A stretch of 64,000 nucleotides of DNA, taken from NCBI GenBank assembly GCA_934695325.1, contig CAKUVD010000004.1, positions 1-64,000 on the forward strand, written 5' to 3'. The notes under the pieces were generated by a model, which did not search any database, was not told the origin of the DNA, and was given only the letters and a program-made list of their open reading frames with translations. This DNA is from an uncultured Bacteroidales bacterium (GTDB lineage Bacteria; Bacteroidota; Bacteroidia; Bacteroidales; UBA932). Position numbers and translations under genes: made by a program. How positions within the stretch are numbered: the stretch's first letter is position 1; every line of letters begins with the position of its first letter. This document shows, piece by piece, positions 36,294-46,003 of this stretch.

Positions 36294-38082
36294 TCGTGTT
36301 CAGTCGTGTATGAATTCTTTCCGCAAGTTCCTTCTTGCCGAGAAAAGCCGCGAGGTCTGCCAACGGTGCGGCAGCAATCCTCGGGACACTGCCGTAATGC
36401 ATCAGAAGACGCTTCTCTGTCTGCTCCCCCACACCTTTTATACGGGTCAATGCAGATTCCACCTGGCTCTTGCTCCTGAGGCTTCTGTGGAATGTGATTC
36501 CGAACCGGTGCGCCTCGTCACGGATCTGCTGCAGCACCTTCAGGGCAGAGGAGTTCCTGTCAATGAAGAGAGGATATGGATCGCCCACCCTGATGACTTC
36601 CTCCAGGCGTTTCGCAAGTCCGACCACGGTGAGCCTTTCCGTAAGGCCGAGCTCCGCCAGAGCCTGATAGGCGAAATCCAGCTGGCCCTTTCCTCCGTCT
36701 ATGACGACAAGCTGAGGCAAATCGTCCGGATCTTCACGCAGAAGCCTGGAATAACGGCGGTTCACGACCTCCTTCATTGACGCATAGTCATTGGCCCCTA
36801 TAACGGTCTTTATCTTGAATTTGCGGTAGTCTTTCTTGGACGGGACACCATTGCGGAAGACCACACAGGATGCAACCGGATTCGTGCCCTGTATATTTGA
36901 GTTGTCGAAGCACTCGATATGGACAGGCGCTTCTCTCATTCCGAGAGCCTTGCGCAGTTCCTCCACCACCACTTTCCGGTACTGGTCGGGGTCCGTATGC
37001 TCCTTCTGGCGGATGGAATTGAACTGAAACTCCTTCGCATTCTTCACGCTCAGCTCCAGGATGGCGAGTTTGTCCCCTTTGGCCGGAGTCCTGAATGACA
37101 CGCCGTCCAGTTCCACGTCCGGAAGGAACGGAACCAGGACTTCCCCGGTGATCTTGCCGAACTTGGATTCTATTTCCGCTATGAATTCGCTCAATACGGA
37201 GGCTGGCTCTTCCTCTATGTTCATCCTGAAGCCGAGATTCAGAGACTGTATTATCGCCCCTCCCCTGACGCGCATAAAGTTTCCGAACGCCTCGTTGGAC
37301 TCCGTCACGAGCGAGAAAACATCCACGTTAGTGTCCGCTGCGGACGTTATGACAGACTTGGCGTAATGTTTCTGGAGAGAATCCACCTTCTGCTTATAAA
37401 TCTGCGCCTGTTCAAAATCCAGGCGGTCGGCCGAATCCAGCATCAACGTCTTATAATGTCGGATGATTTCATTGGCCCCTCCCTTCAGCAGACTTACAAT
37501 CTCCTCTATATCCGCATTGTACTCTTTAATGGAGACCTTTCCAATGCAGCACCCTGCACATCGCCCTATGTGAAAATCCAGACACGGACGGAATTTGCCG
37601 CGAAGAATGGCATCGGACGTTATCTTGTTGTTGCAGGAGCGTATCTTGTAATTCTCAGAGAAGAATTCCAGCAGGCTTCTTGCGTGCATAACGGAACTGT
37701 ACGGACCGAAATAACGGTTTCCCTTGACGACCCTGCGCGTGAGGTACACCTTAGGGAACTCGTCGCCCGTCACGCATATCCACGGATATGTCTTGGAGTC
37801 CTTCAGAAGGATGTTATACTTAGGCTTATATTGCTTTATGAGGTTGTTCTCCAGAAGCAGGGCGTCCGCCTCCGAGTCCACGACCGAGTACTGTGCATCC
37901 GCGATCTTCGAGACAAGGATGCGCGTCTTGACGTTGAGCCTTTCAGGTGGCACGAAATACTGCGCCACGCGCTTATGGAGATCTTTCGCCTTTCCCACAT
38001 ATATGACAATCCCCTCGGAGTCATAATACCTATAGACTCCGGGGGAATGTGGGAACAATGCTATTTTCTCTCTTACGGTCAA
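36280..38082 (-). CDS. uvrC: Excinuclease ABC subunit C
   Basis: The 600-residue nuclease has an N-terminal GIY-YIG domain (PGVYRYYDSEGIVIYVGKAK), a four-cysteine region (RPCLDFHIGRCAGCC), a UVR domain (about 205-240), a C-terminal RNase H-like domain (ECFDNSNIQGTNPVASCVVF and VIDGGKGQL) and a helix-hairpin-helix tail. It makes both incisions in nucleotide excision repair. It is 2 bases downstream of the TlpA-like gene. Confidence 0.97.
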   Translation of the reverse strand: MTVREKIALFPHSPGVYRYYDSEGIVIYVGKAKDLHKRVAQYFVPPERLNVKTRILVSKIADAQYSVVDSEADALLLENNLIKQYKPKYNILLKDSKTYPWICVTGDEFPKVYLTRRVVKGNRYFGPYSSVMHARSLLEFFSENYKIRSCNNKITSDAILRGKFRPCLDFHIGRCAGCCIGKVSIKEYNADIEEIVSLLKGGANEIIRHYKTLMLDSADRLDFEQAQIYKQKVDSLQKHYAKSVITSAADTNVDVFSLVTESNEAFGNFMRVRGGAIIQSLNLGFRMNIEEEPASVLSEFIAEIESKFGKITGEVLVPFLPDVELDGVSFRTPAKGDKLAILELSVKNAKEFQFNSIRQKEHTDPDQYRKVVVEELRKALGMREAPVHIECFDNSNIQGTNPVASCVVFRNGVPSKKDYRKFKIKTVIGANDYASMKEVVNRRYSRLLREDPDDLPQLVVIDGGKGQLDFAYQALAELGLTERLTVVGLAKRLEEVIRVGDPYPLFIDRNSSALKVLQQIRDEAHRFGITFHRSLRSKSQVESALTRIKGVGEQTEKRLLMHYGSVPRIAAAPLADLAAFLGKKELAERIHTRLNTNDED

Positions 38083-38084
38083 GC

Positions 38085-39164
38085 CTATCTTACGTATTTG
38101 GAGACCTCCTCTTCTATAGCCTCACCATAAAGACCGCGCTTGATGATAGTGCCGTCCGGGCCGAAGAGGATTATGTGAGGGATGCCATTAATACCATAGA
38201 TATCCGTAGGAATGTTCTTCGCATCGACTATCTGGTTCCAGGTCACTCCATAAGCCTTCGCTGTGTCAAGGCTTTCCTTAGGGGTCTTCTCCCATACAGC
38301 CACGCTGAGCACATCGAAATCCTTGCCGTGATGCTTGTCATATACGGCCTTCACGTTAGGTATCTCATTCTTGCAAGGTCGGCACCAGGACGCCCAGAAG
38401 TCCACGAGCATATATTTGCCGTTGCCCACATAGTCCGAGAGCCTGGCTTCGCTGCCATCAGGCTGCGTCACCGAGAAGTCGGCGAAGTGCATCCCCTCGG
38501 CAGTGGCCTTTCTCGCAGATATACCTTTAAGAAGCGATGATGCAAACCTGTTCCTTGCGGTTACCGCCGTGTCAATGCTTGCATAAACGAGCTCGAGAGT
38601 ATCGTCAGACATATCACTGTACACATTCCGAAGGGCATATACCGAGATGGCATTGTCCTTATTCTCGTTCAGCACCTCGAAATTATAGTTCCTGTACTTC
38701 TCGCTGAAAGAATCGTAAAATTCCTCCATAAGGCTGTCTTTCTGCTGGTCCGACAGGCCTGTGCTGTCTACAATGGCTTCCAATCCTGTATTGTACTCCC
38801 TTCCGAGTTCGTCTGACTTCTCATTGAATTTCCTCAGCCTCTCCGTCAATGAAGCGGCCGGCTTGGACGACTTGACGGTGAGGTATCCGCCTTTAAGATC
38901 CACCGCAAGAACCGTCCCGTCGGAGATGAACGATGTCCTGGCATTTCCCGCGGATATCCTTCCGACGACCGCCTTGTCCGCCGGGACTTCCAGTCTGAAC
39001 GCAGAATTCTGAAGTGCGACCGTCGTATCTATGACGCCAGGAATGACAATGCTGACTTCCTCCGGGACGTCAGCTCCGGAAAATTTGCCTTGAATCGTGG
39101 TCTTGTTTGATGTGCAGGCCACAGCCGAGATGGCTGCCAATGAGCCGATGATATACTTGTTCAT
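38085..39164 (-). CDS. TlpA-like thioredoxin-fold lipoprotein
   Basis: The 359-residue protein has a lipoprotein signal (lipobox AVAC), an N-terminal DUF4369-like beta domain (about 22-110), a helical middle, and a C-terminal AhpC/TSA-type thioredoxin fold with the active site WCRPC and the cis-Pro loop INGIPHIILF. Such proteins are envelope thiol oxidoreductases. The ATG at 39164 is preferred over one 24 bases upstream because it places the signal peptide at the N-terminus. It heads an operon with uvrC and pnuC. Confidence 0.88.
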   Translation of the reverse strand: MNKYIIGSLAAISAVACTSNKTTIQGKFSGADVPEEVSIVIPGVIDTTVALQNSAFRLEVPADKAVVGRISAGNARTSFISDGTVLAVDLKGGYLTVKSSKPAASLTERLRKFNEKSDELGREYNTGLEAIVDSTGLSDQQKDSLMEEFYDSFSEKYRNYNFEVLNENKDNAISVYALRNVYSDMSDDTLELVYASIDTAVTARNRFASSLLKGISARKATAEGMHFADFSVTQPDGSEARLSDYVGNGKYMLVDFWASWCRPCKNEIPNVKAVYDKHHGKDFDVLSVAVWEKTPKESLDTAKAYGVTWNQIVDAKNIPTDIYGINGIPHIILFGPDGTIIKRGLYGEAIEEEVSKYVR

Positions 39165-39247
39165 ATCGTCAAAAATTTTTTTCTGCAATAAATACCGCTA
39201 TTTCGTGTAAAAGTAGTGAATAATTCCGTGATTAGCAAAGATTAGTC

Positions 39248-39279
39248 TTGATGCATACAAGATAAATGCGCAACTTTGC
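39248..39279 (+). promoter_or_regulatory. Promoter of the 505-residue orphan gene
   Basis: TTG at 39248-39250, a 20-base spacer and CAACTTTGC at 39271-39279 match the Bacteroidota promoter with one mismatch. The leader would be about 20 bases. Confidence 0.55.
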
Positions 39280-39303
39280 AATACACATAAAACAACTGAA
39301 ATA

Positions 39304-40821
39304 ATGACACTGCAGAAGAAAACGGCGCCGCTTGTGGCAATGGCAATCGGCGTATGCCTCACCTTGATTTTCATCTCCGGGGCTGAAATCTCGGCGAAGG
39401 ATACAACCGAGGTCAAGACTTTCACAGAACGAACCACGGAAGAAAGAATTCTCAAGGAACTGGAGTCCATCAGGTCAATACAGGAAGAGAATCAGAGACG
39501 TATGATGGATGCAGTGGAGCATCGCAGCAACAACGAAAACGACGTATCCACCGAATATGGCGTGATGTCCAACATTGAGGACAATACAAGGAAGGACTTC
39601 CTCAAGGACAATTGGAATGCCTACGGGTGGCTGGCATTGTTAGTGTCCGCATTCTCTTTCTACTATGCCATAAAGACCTTCAATTCACAGAAGCAGACCG
39701 AGGAGCATACGCAGAAAGCGCCGATAGAGGCCCAGATAGGTGTGCTGAAGGATCTGCCGAGACATTTCTATCGCAATCTGGCCTGCACCTGCGCCGCATT
39801 GATGAAATTCCGTTCTTCAGCCAACACTCGAAAAGGGATCAGGCTCAGTTATCCGTCAGAAGCGAATATGATGAAACTTATGACGCTGCCGGACGATTTC
39901 ATTCTTCCGATAGATGCCACGGATGAGAAGACCTACTGCAAGATGCACGAAGAGAAACTGCTGCTCCGCAATTATAATATGGAAGTCAAGACTGCGGCGG
40001 AGCATTTTGCGAACAATAAAATTTCAGACAATTCTCTACAGAACGACTATGACAATCTGCTGTTCAAGCCTATATACTTGGTGTCAAGGATGTTTGAGCT
40101 CCAAGATAGGATTGCCATATTCAAGAACAACAGTTCCAAGCCAATGCAGAATTCACTATGGACATCCTTGAAGAAGAAGTTAGCAAAACCAGGAATCGGT
40201 GAGAATAAAGATTCATATTCAGAGGACAATGCTCCTTATGCAATCTACGCATTCATAAAAGAGCATCTTGAGAAAGTCAGTTTCTCCACTTTGGCGTCCA
40301 ATGGACACAATGAACTGGAGATTTTGAAAGGAATCGCAGACGACAAGGTTTTCATCAGCAGAATAGGCGTGAAGAATGACAGCATCGACAGAAGCATAAC
40401 AAAAGGCTTGCTGAAACCAGACGAAGACAATGACTACAAGACTTCATTCCTGACGTTCGAGAGACAGAAGGACGGCGGCTTCAACGTAAAAATCTCAAGG
40501 CAAGAATTCCAGAAGTTCTTCAATGAACGCTATGCGGAAGAGAACAAGGAACTGAAAGATACTGACAAGAACAAGAGGAAAGGCATCGGACGCCTAGAGA
40601 TGATCCTGTCCGGGGAGGAAGACACCCTCAAGAACCTTATCGCCGCAGAGAAGCCCAAGAATACCCCAAAAGATGAGGACATAGATAAATGTCAGACTGT
40701 TCTGAAGCCCTATTTTGATGCTTTTCAGAAGGATGAATGGGATGTGGCAGACATCATCTATACAATCCTGAAGGTGGATACAGTGCTCGAGCTGAACAAG
40801 ATTGGAATGATAGAATACTAG
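39304..40821 (+). CDS. Membrane-anchored protein of unknown family (505 aa)
   Basis: I do not recognise this protein. Residues 8-30 form a hydrophobic helix and 45-75 a Glu/Arg-rich probable coiled coil. Residues 107-123 form a second membrane helix. A hydrophilic C-terminal part of about 380 residues follows and should lie in the cytoplasm if both helices cross the membrane. No nuclease, ATPase, protease or transferase motif was found. It stands alone with its own promoter and a terminator behind it, in the break of the ribosomal operon just past rpsC. Its codons look slightly more A/T-rich than neighbouring housekeeping genes, which could mean recent arrival. Confidence 0.75.
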   Translation: MTLQKKTAPLVAMAIGVCLTLIFISGAEISAKDTTEVKTFTERTTEERILKELESIRSIQEENQRRMMDAVEHRSNNENDVSTEYGVMSNIEDNTRKDFLKDNWNAYGWLALLVSAFSFYYAIKTFNSQKQTEEHTQKAPIEAQIGVLKDLPRHFYRNLACTCAALMKFRSSANTRKGIRLSYPSEANMMKLMTLPDDFILPIDATDEKTYCKMHEEKLLLRNYNMEVKTAAEHFANNKISDNSLQNDYDNLLFKPIYLVSRMFELQDRIAIFKNNSSKPMQNSLWTSLKKKLAKPGIGENKDSYSEDNAPYAIYAFIKEHLEKVSFSTLASNGHNELEILKGIADDKVFISRIGVKNDSIDRSITKGLLKPDEDNDYKTSFLTFERQKDGGFNVKISRQEFQKFFNERYAEENKELKDTDKNKRKGIGRLEMILSGEEDTLKNLIAAEKPKNTPKDEDIDKCQTVLKPYFDAFQKDEWDVADIIYTILKVDTVLELNKIGMIEY

Positions 40822-40840
40822 CTTGACGTATTTCGACACA

Positions 40841-40875
40841 AAGAATCCCGGCAGGACAAACCTGTCGGGATTCTT
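40841..40875. terminator. Bidirectional terminator between the orphan gene and rpsC
   Basis: A 15-pair stem with one G-U pair (40841-40855 with 40861-40875) encloses a 5-base loop between convergent genes. It ends the orphan gene on the plus strand and the rplC-rpsC transcript on the minus strand. Confidence 0.88.
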
Positions 40876-40892
40876 ATTATGCAAGACAAAAA

Positions 40893-41651
40893 CTAGTTCT
40901 TGTTCTCTTTTCTGTCTCCACGGCCTCTGCCGCCACGGCGACCGCCACGGTCTCCGCGAGATGGACGGCCCTGGCCCTGTGACTGTGCAGATGCAGCAGC
41001 GATGCCTGCGTTAGGGGAAAGATCCTTCTTTCCGTAAACCTCACCGTTGCAGATCCATACTTTGATACCGAGAGCTCCGACCTTTGTGTGAGCAACTGCG
41101 AGAGCGTAGTCGATATCAGCGCGGAATGTGTGGAGAGGAGTACGTCCTTCCTTGAACATCTCGCTTCTTGCCATCTCGGCGCCGCCTACACGGCCGCTGA
41201 TCTGAACCTTGATACCCTCAGCGCCTACACGCATTGCTGTAGAGACAGCCATCTTGATGGCTCTTCTGTAGGACACACGGCCCTCGATCTGACGGGCGAT
41301 GCTGTCTGCGACGATGTTCGCATCAACCTCAGGCCTTCTGACCTCGAAGATGTTGATCTGAACCTCCTTGCTGGTGACTTTCTTGAGCTCTTCCTTGAGC
41401 TTGTCCACAGCGCTTCCGCCCTTGCCGATGATGACACCAGGTCTTGCAGCCTGAATGGTCACGGTGATGAGCTTCAGTGTTCTCTCGATGACAATCTTGG
41501 AGATGCTTGCATTGGCAAGACGGTTCACGAGATATTTGCGGATCTTATAGTCTTCCGCGATTTTCTCAGCGTAATTACCACCACACCAGTTAGAGACCCA
41601 ACCACGGGTGATACCGATTCTGTTGCTGATAGGATTAGTTTTCTGTCCCAT
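40893..41651 (-). CDS. rpsC: 30S ribosomal protein S3
   Basis: The 252-residue uS3 has a KH domain ([17 protein letters not shown]) and the C-domain with [30 protein letters not shown]. Residues about 218-252 form an Arg/Gly/Asp-rich tail. In most bacteria rplP follows directly; here the operon ends after rpsC with a terminator. Confidence 0.98.
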   Translation of the reverse strand: MGQKTNPISNRIGITRGWVSNWCGGNYAEKIAEDYKIRKYLVNRLANASISKIVIERTLKLITVTIQAARPGVIIGKGGSAVDKLKEELKKVTSKEVQINIFEVRRPEVDANIVADSIARQIEGRVSYRRAIKMAVSTAMRVGAEGIKVQISGRVGGAEMARSEMFKEGRTPLHTFRADIDYALAVAHTKVGALGIKVWICNGEVYGKKDLSPNAGIAAASAQSQGQGRPSRGDRGGRRGGRGRGDRKENKN

Positions 41652-41652
41652 A

Positions 41653-42078
41653 TTATTTATTGTCCTCCACTGTTGTTGGTTTCTTTACGTCAAGGATAAT
41701 AGTAACGTGGTTGGAGCGCTTGCGGATTCTGCCGGCTCTACCCTGAGGGCAAGGACGGATTCTCTTGAGTGTACGACCTTCATCGACCATAATGGTCTTG
41801 ACGATTACATTACCGTTATCCAGTTCTTTTGATTTGTCCTGATTTTTGGCCTCCCAGTTAGCGATGGCGCTACGGAGAAGAGTCTCAAGAACCTTTGAAG
41901 GAGCCTTCTTGGAGAACTTGAGAAGATCAAGCGCACGGTTCACTTCCACACCTCTGACTGTGTCTGCAACGAGACGCATCTTACGAGGAGAGGACGGAAC
42001 ATCCTTTACCTTTGCAATGGCGGTCTGTCGCTTAATCTCTTTCAGTCTTTCGGCCATTTCTCTTTTACGTTTTCCCAT
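41653..42078 (-). CDS. rplV: 50S ribosomal protein L22
   Basis: The 141-residue uL22 has [15 protein letters not shown] and the tunnel-lining beta-hairpin with [22 protein letters not shown]. An N-terminal Lys/Glu-rich extension of about 20 residues precedes the core. It lies 1 base before rpsC. Confidence 0.97.
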   Translation of the reverse strand: MGKRKREMAERLKEIKRQTAIAKVKDVPSSPRKMRLVADTVRGVEVNRALDLLKFSKKAPSKVLETLLRSAIANWEAKNQDKSKELDNGNVIVKTIMVDEGRTLKRIRPCPQGRAGRIRKRSNHVTIILDVKKPTTVEDNK

Positions 42079-42101
42079 AATTTCTGATCAATTAAGCGTT
42101 T

Positions 42102-42374
42102 TTACTTCTTGTTGTTGCCTGAATGGCCTCTGAAAGTCCTTGTAGGCGCGAACTCGCCGAGCTTGTGGCCAACCATATTCTCGGTGACATAAACAGGAAT
42201 GAACTTGTTCCCGTTATGAACCGCGATAGTGTGACCAACGAAGTCTGGAGAGATCATACTGGCACGTGACCAGGTCTTCACCACTTCTTTCTTCTTGCCG
42301 CCTTCATTCATAGCAAGAATTCTTTTTTCCAGAGCTTCCTGGATATATGGACCTTTTCTTAATGAACGACTCAT
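42102..42374 (-). CDS. rpsS: 30S ribosomal protein S19
   Basis: The 90-residue uS19 has [11 protein letters not shown] and the [27 protein letters not shown] signature. It forms a head complex with S13. It is between rplB and rplV. Confidence 0.98.
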   Translation of the reverse strand: MSRSLRKGPYIQEALEKRILAMNEGGKKKEVVKTWSRASMISPDFVGHTIAVHNGNKFIPVYVTENMVGHKLGEFAPTRTFRGHSGNNKK

Positions 42375-42396
42375 AATCTCTTAAGTTTAATTCCTG

Positions 42397-43221
42397 TTAT
42401 TTCTTTCTTCTTTCAATGATGAACTTGTTTGAAGTAGCCTTAGGATTACGTGTCTTGTAGCCCTTTGCAGGAAGTCCCTTACGAGACCTTGGATGTCCAC
42501 CGGAAGCACGGCCTTCACCACCACCCATCGGGTGATCCACCGGGTTCATAACGACACCACGGTTGTGAGGGCGTCTGCCGAGCCATCTGCTGCGACCAGC
42601 CTTTCCATAAGACTCCAGATTGTGTTCTGGGTTAGATACCACACCTACAGTGGCACGGCAGGTAACGAGCACCATCCTGGTCTCGCCTGAAGGCAGACGG
42701 AGAATGACGTGGTTTCCCTCACGTGCAGCGATCTGAGCATAAGTACCGGCAGAGCGTGCCATAGCACCACCCTGGCCAGGACGAAGCTCGATGTTGTGTA
42801 CGAGTGTACCTACTGGAATTTCCCCAAGAGGAAGAGCGTTTCCAAGCTCTGGAGCGACACCGGAGCCTGATTCGATGACCTGACCTACTTTCAGTCCGTT
42901 AGGAGCGATGATATATCTCTTCTCATTGTCCTCGTACTGCACGAGCGCGATGCGTGCGCTGCGGTTCGGGTCATATTCTATTGTGAGAACAGTTGCCTTG
43001 CAAGCATCCTTAGCGCGATGGAAGTCGATGATACGGTACATTCTCTTGTGACCGCCACCGATGTAACGCATAGTCATCTGACCGGTATTGTTACGTCCAC
43101 CTGTGCTCTTAAGAGGTTCCAGCAATGATTTCTGAGGCTTCTTGGCGGTGATATCGTCAAAAGCGCTGATTACCTTGTTCCTTTGACCAGGAGTAACCGG
43201 TTTAAATTTTCTTGTTGCCAT
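42397..43221 (-). CDS. rplB: 50S ribosomal protein L2
   Basis: The 274-residue uL2 has [13 protein letters not shown], the conserved His-containing [14 protein letters not shown] loop and the C-terminal KGYKTRNPK. It is needed for subunit joining and peptidyl-transferase structure. Confidence 0.98.
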   Translation of the reverse strand: MATRKFKPVTPGQRNKVISAFDDITAKKPQKSLLEPLKSTGGRNNTGQMTMRYIGGGHKRMYRIIDFHRAKDACKATVLTIEYDPNRSARIALVQYEDNEKRYIIAPNGLKVGQVIESGSGVAPELGNALPLGEIPVGTLVHNIELRPGQGGAMARSAGTYAQIAAREGNHVILRLPSGETRMVLVTCRATVGVVSNPEHNLESYGKAGRSRWLGRRPHNRGVVMNPVDHPMGGGEGRASGGHPRSRKGLPAKGYKTRNPKATSNKFIIERRKK

Positions 43222-43232
43222 TGCCTTATCCC

Positions 43233-43523
43233 TTAAATATTACTGTAGAAATCAATCTTGTCTTCACCGGCGAGAGTGACGTATGCCTTCTTGAAGTGAT
43301 TCATACGGCCTCTGAGCATACCGGCCTTTGTATAACGGGATTTTCTTTTCCCGTGGTAGTTCAATGTATTGACTGAAGCGACTGAGACGTTGTACATCTG
43401 CTCCACAGCAGTCTTGATCTCAAGCTTGTTGGCCTTGCGATCCACAATGAATCCGTAACGGTTCAACTTTTCGCCCTGAGCCGTCAATTTTTCTGTTACT
43501 ATTGGCTTAATGATAATTCCCAT
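43233..43523 (-). CDS. rplW: 50S ribosomal protein L23
   Basis: The 96-residue uL23 has [22 protein letters not shown] and [14 protein letters not shown]. It provides the docking site for trigger factor and SRP at the tunnel exit. Confidence 0.97.
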   Translation of the reverse strand: MGIIIKPIVTEKLTAQGEKLNRYGFIVDRKANKLEIKTAVEQMYNVSVASVNTLNYHGKRKSRYTKAGMLRGRMNHFKKAYVTLAGEDKIDFYSNI

Positions 43524-43535
43524 CTCTCAATCTTT

Positions 43536-44165
43536 TTAGCGATTAACCCTGGAGGCGAGGATATCCTGGACACCATCGACGAGCACCATTGAATGTGCGT
43601 TCATAATAGTGTAGGTGTTGATCTCGTTTACGGAGATGACCTTCACCTGCTCGAGGTTACGTGACGAAAGGTAAATGTTGGCAGAGTTCTCAGGAAGCAC
43701 GAAAAGGACTTTCCTGTCGCCGGCCTTGATGGCTGAAAGAATGTTCAGGAACTCCTTGGTCTTAGGAGCTTCCATCGTGAACGGCTCCACAACGACGATC
43801 TTGTTCTCCTTCGCCTTGTAAGAAAGGGCTGAGAATCTTGCGAGCTGCTTGAGCTTCTTGTTCAGCTTCATATCATAGCAACGCGGCTTAGGACCGTGTG
43901 CACGGCCACCGCCTACATAGATATTAGCTTTCAGCGAGCCGTGACGGGCTCCACCGCCGCCTTTCTGGCGACCCTGCTTCTTGGTGCTGTATGAGACTTC
44001 GCTTCTGTCCTTGGTCCTGGCAGTTCCCTGACGCTGGTGAGCGAGGTACTGGATGACATCAAGATAGATAGCGTGATCGTTCGGCTCCAGGCCGAAGACT
44101 TTCTCATCGAGGACGACCTTCTTTCCGGACTCAGATCCGTCAATCTTCAAAACTGACAATTCCAT
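43536..44165 (-). CDS. rplD: 50S ribosomal protein L4
   Basis: The 209-residue uL4 has the tunnel loop (GTARTKDRSEVSYSTKKQGRQKGGGGARHGS) and the C-terminal Rossmann-like part. In E. coli L4 represses the S10 operon; no such leader element was identified here. Confidence 0.98.
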   Translation of the reverse strand: MELSVLKIDGSESGKKVVLDEKVFGLEPNDHAIYLDVIQYLAHQRQGTARTKDRSEVSYSTKKQGRQKGGGGARHGSLKANIYVGGGRAHGPKPRCYDMKLNKKLKQLARFSALSYKAKENKIVVVEPFTMEAPKTKEFLNILSAIKAGDRKVLFVLPENSANIYLSSRNLEQVKVISVNEINTYTIMNAHSMVLVDGVQDILASRVNR

Positions 44166-44167
44166 AA

Positions 44168-44791
44168 TTAAGCCTCCAACATTAGATAAGAACCTTTGGC
44201 TCCAGGTACAGAGCCTTTCAATACGAGAAGGTTGTTCTCAGGAATCACTTTGACGACCTGAAGGTTGAACACCTTTACCCTTTCATTGCCCATATGGCCA
44301 GCCATTCTCATTCCCGGGAATACGCGTGAAGGCCAAGATGATGCGCCCATAGAACCAGGGTGACGGAGTCTGTTGTGCTGACCGTGTGTAGCACCGCCTA
44401 CGCCGGCAAAGCCGTGGCGTTTAACGACTCCCTGGAAACCCTTTCCTTTGGAAGTACCGACGACATCGACATACTCTACACCTTCGAAGATGTCAGCAAC
44501 TGTCAGGGTGTCGCCTAATTTAAGCTCTCCTGCGAAGTCCGCCTCGAACTCGGCGAGCTTACGGTGAGGAGTGGTTCCTGCCTTTTTGAAATGCCCTTTG
44601 AGAGGGGCGCTGGCGTGTTTTTCAGTGGTTTCGTCATAGGCAAGCTGCACGGCGGCATAACCATCTTTTTCTACCGTACGGACCTGCGTAACAACACACG
44701 GACCAGCCTCAATAACGGTGCATGGAATATTTTTTCCATCAGCACCGAAAACGGAAGTCATTCCGATTTTCTTTCCAATTAATCCAGGCAT
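44168..44791 (-). CDS. rplC: 50S ribosomal protein L3
   Basis: The 207-residue uL3 has [15 protein letters not shown] and the conserved [15 protein letters not shown] and [21 protein letters not shown] loops that reach the peptidyl-transferase centre. rpsJ is normally the gene just upstream; here the next gene upstream is an unrelated NlpC/P60 protein, so rplC opens its own transcript. Confidence 0.98.
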   Translation of the reverse strand: MPGLIGKKIGMTSVFGADGKNIPCTVIEAGPCVVTQVRTVEKDGYAAVQLAYDETTEKHASAPLKGHFKKAGTTPHRKLAEFEADFAGELKLGDTLTVADIFEGVEYVDVVGTSKGKGFQGVVKRHGFAGVGGATHGQHNRLRHPGSMGASSWPSRVFPGMRMAGHMGNERVKVFNLQVVKVIPENNLLVLKGSVPGAKGSYLMLEA

Positions 44792-44850
44792 TGGTTTGAT
44801 AATTAATTGTTTATTAATACTTTATCGTATCTCCGCATACTTTGCGGAGC

Positions 44851-44881
44851 GCAAAGGTACGAATAATTTTTTAATTATCAA
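44851..44881 (-). promoter_or_regulatory. Promoter of the rplC-rpsC operon
   Basis: On the minus strand TTG (complement of 44879-44881), a 19-base spacer and TACCTTTGC (complement of 44851-44859) match the Bacteroidota promoter exactly. The leader would be about 55 bases. An overlapping 7-pair inverted repeat lies at 44831-44849. Confidence 0.8.
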
Positions 44882-44906
44882 TGACTTCCAATAAATTTTC
44901 AGCGAC

Positions 44907-45986
44907 CTATCTCACTCTTATCCTGCGCCCTATCTTCAGTGTCGATGATGCCGTGATGCCGTTCATACGGCAGATGGCCGAGACTGTCGTGCCATACTTG
45001 CGGGCCAGGGCATAGAGAGTATCTCCGGATTTGATGGTATGATATGTGGCCTGCCCCTCAGCGTCATCCGCATCAGGAGCTGTCCCGACCACCCCCGCTG
45101 CCGCGGCGGAACCGGACTTGGAGGAGACAGACTTCGACGCCGCCTGACTTTTTGCAGAAGCAGTGCCGGGAGCGCCCGCCAGAGACGGTATCTGATGAGT
45201 GGACATCCTGATGCTCTGCCATTTACCTGACGGCTCCAGGACGATCTTTACGGAATCGGACGGAGTCCTCAACGTTCCGTCCGCATTGACATACACCCAT
45301 TGTCCGTCACCGAGAAGGACAATCCTGGAGTCTCCGTCCGCAAGGACAAGCGCATCTCGGTCACCGAGGCGGGCATTGTCCACATCGAATCCATAGGCGG
45401 AGTCATCGTCACGGCTGCGGGCGATGAAATCAGGGATGATTCGCCGAGCCCCCATAAATCTGGACAGGTAATACGGCTCCCTCAGATGAGAGATGGTCAC
45501 GCCTCCTTTCGTCGCAGCGTGAATGAACGTGAAGTCCTGACCTGACTTGTCCATTTCAATGAAGAGTCCCACGTGGCCCACTCTTCCGGAGCTTCGCCTG
45601 GCGCCGAACACCACGATATCGCCTTTCTGAAGATTCGACAGCGACCCCTCGACCGGACGTCCATCGCCAGCCTGGCCGCCGGAAGAACGGGACAATTCGT
45701 ATCCGAATTTCCTATATATATAGCTTGTGAATCCGGAGCAGTCGAAGTATCTAGGCCCGCGGGCCCCATAGGAATACGGCGTCCCCTCGTATTTCATCGC
45801 CTCGGCGACAATACGGTCCGCCAGGTCTTCGGTAGTCACCGTCACAGTGTCAGGAGATTCCGCCACTGGCGAGACTGCGCCGGACATCGCACCGACCTGA
45901 ATCCGTCCGGGATCCATAGCGCCGGCGTATGCGCATAAAGCAAAACTCAGGAGCATAGCCCCTGAGGCAGACACGATTCTGTTCAT
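44907..45986 (-). CDS. NlpC/P60 cell-wall hydrolase with LysM domain
   Basis: The 359-residue exported protein has a signal peptide (about 1-23) and an NlpC/P60 peptidase domain (about 53-190) with catalytic Cys83 in FDCSGF, His138 in GHVGLF and a third polar residue near His156. A linker rich in Ala and Ser (about 270-310) leads to a C-terminal LysM domain (about 314-359) that binds peptidoglycan. It likely cleaves stem-peptide bonds in the periplasm. It is the last gene of the cdaA-to-nlpC run; no clear terminator follows before the rplC promoter. Confidence 0.92.
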   Translation of the reverse strand: MNRIVSASGAMLLSFALCAYAGAMDPGRIQVGAMSGAVSPVAESPDTVTVTTEDLADRIVAEAMKYEGTPYSYGARGPRYFDCSGFTSYIYRKFGYELSRSSGGQAGDGRPVEGSLSNLQKGDIVVFGARRSSGRVGHVGLFIEMDKSGQDFTFIHAATKGGVTISHLREPYYLSRFMGARRIIPDFIARSRDDDSAYGFDVDNARLGDRDALVLADGDSRIVLLGDGQWVYVNADGTLRTPSDSVKIVLEPSGKWQSIRMSTHQIPSLAGAPGTASAKSQAASKSVSSKSGSAAAAGVVGTAPDADDAEGQATYHTIKSGDTLYALARKYGTTVSAICRMNGITASSTLKIGRRIRVR

Positions 45987-46003
45987 AAGTCCTTAACGCC
46001 TTA

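Noticed and set aside
28839-40892. Prophage or conjugative element as the cause of the ribosomal split
   Set aside because: The inserted genes are mostly ordinary envelope and repair genes; no integrase, transposase, repeats or attachment sites were seen.
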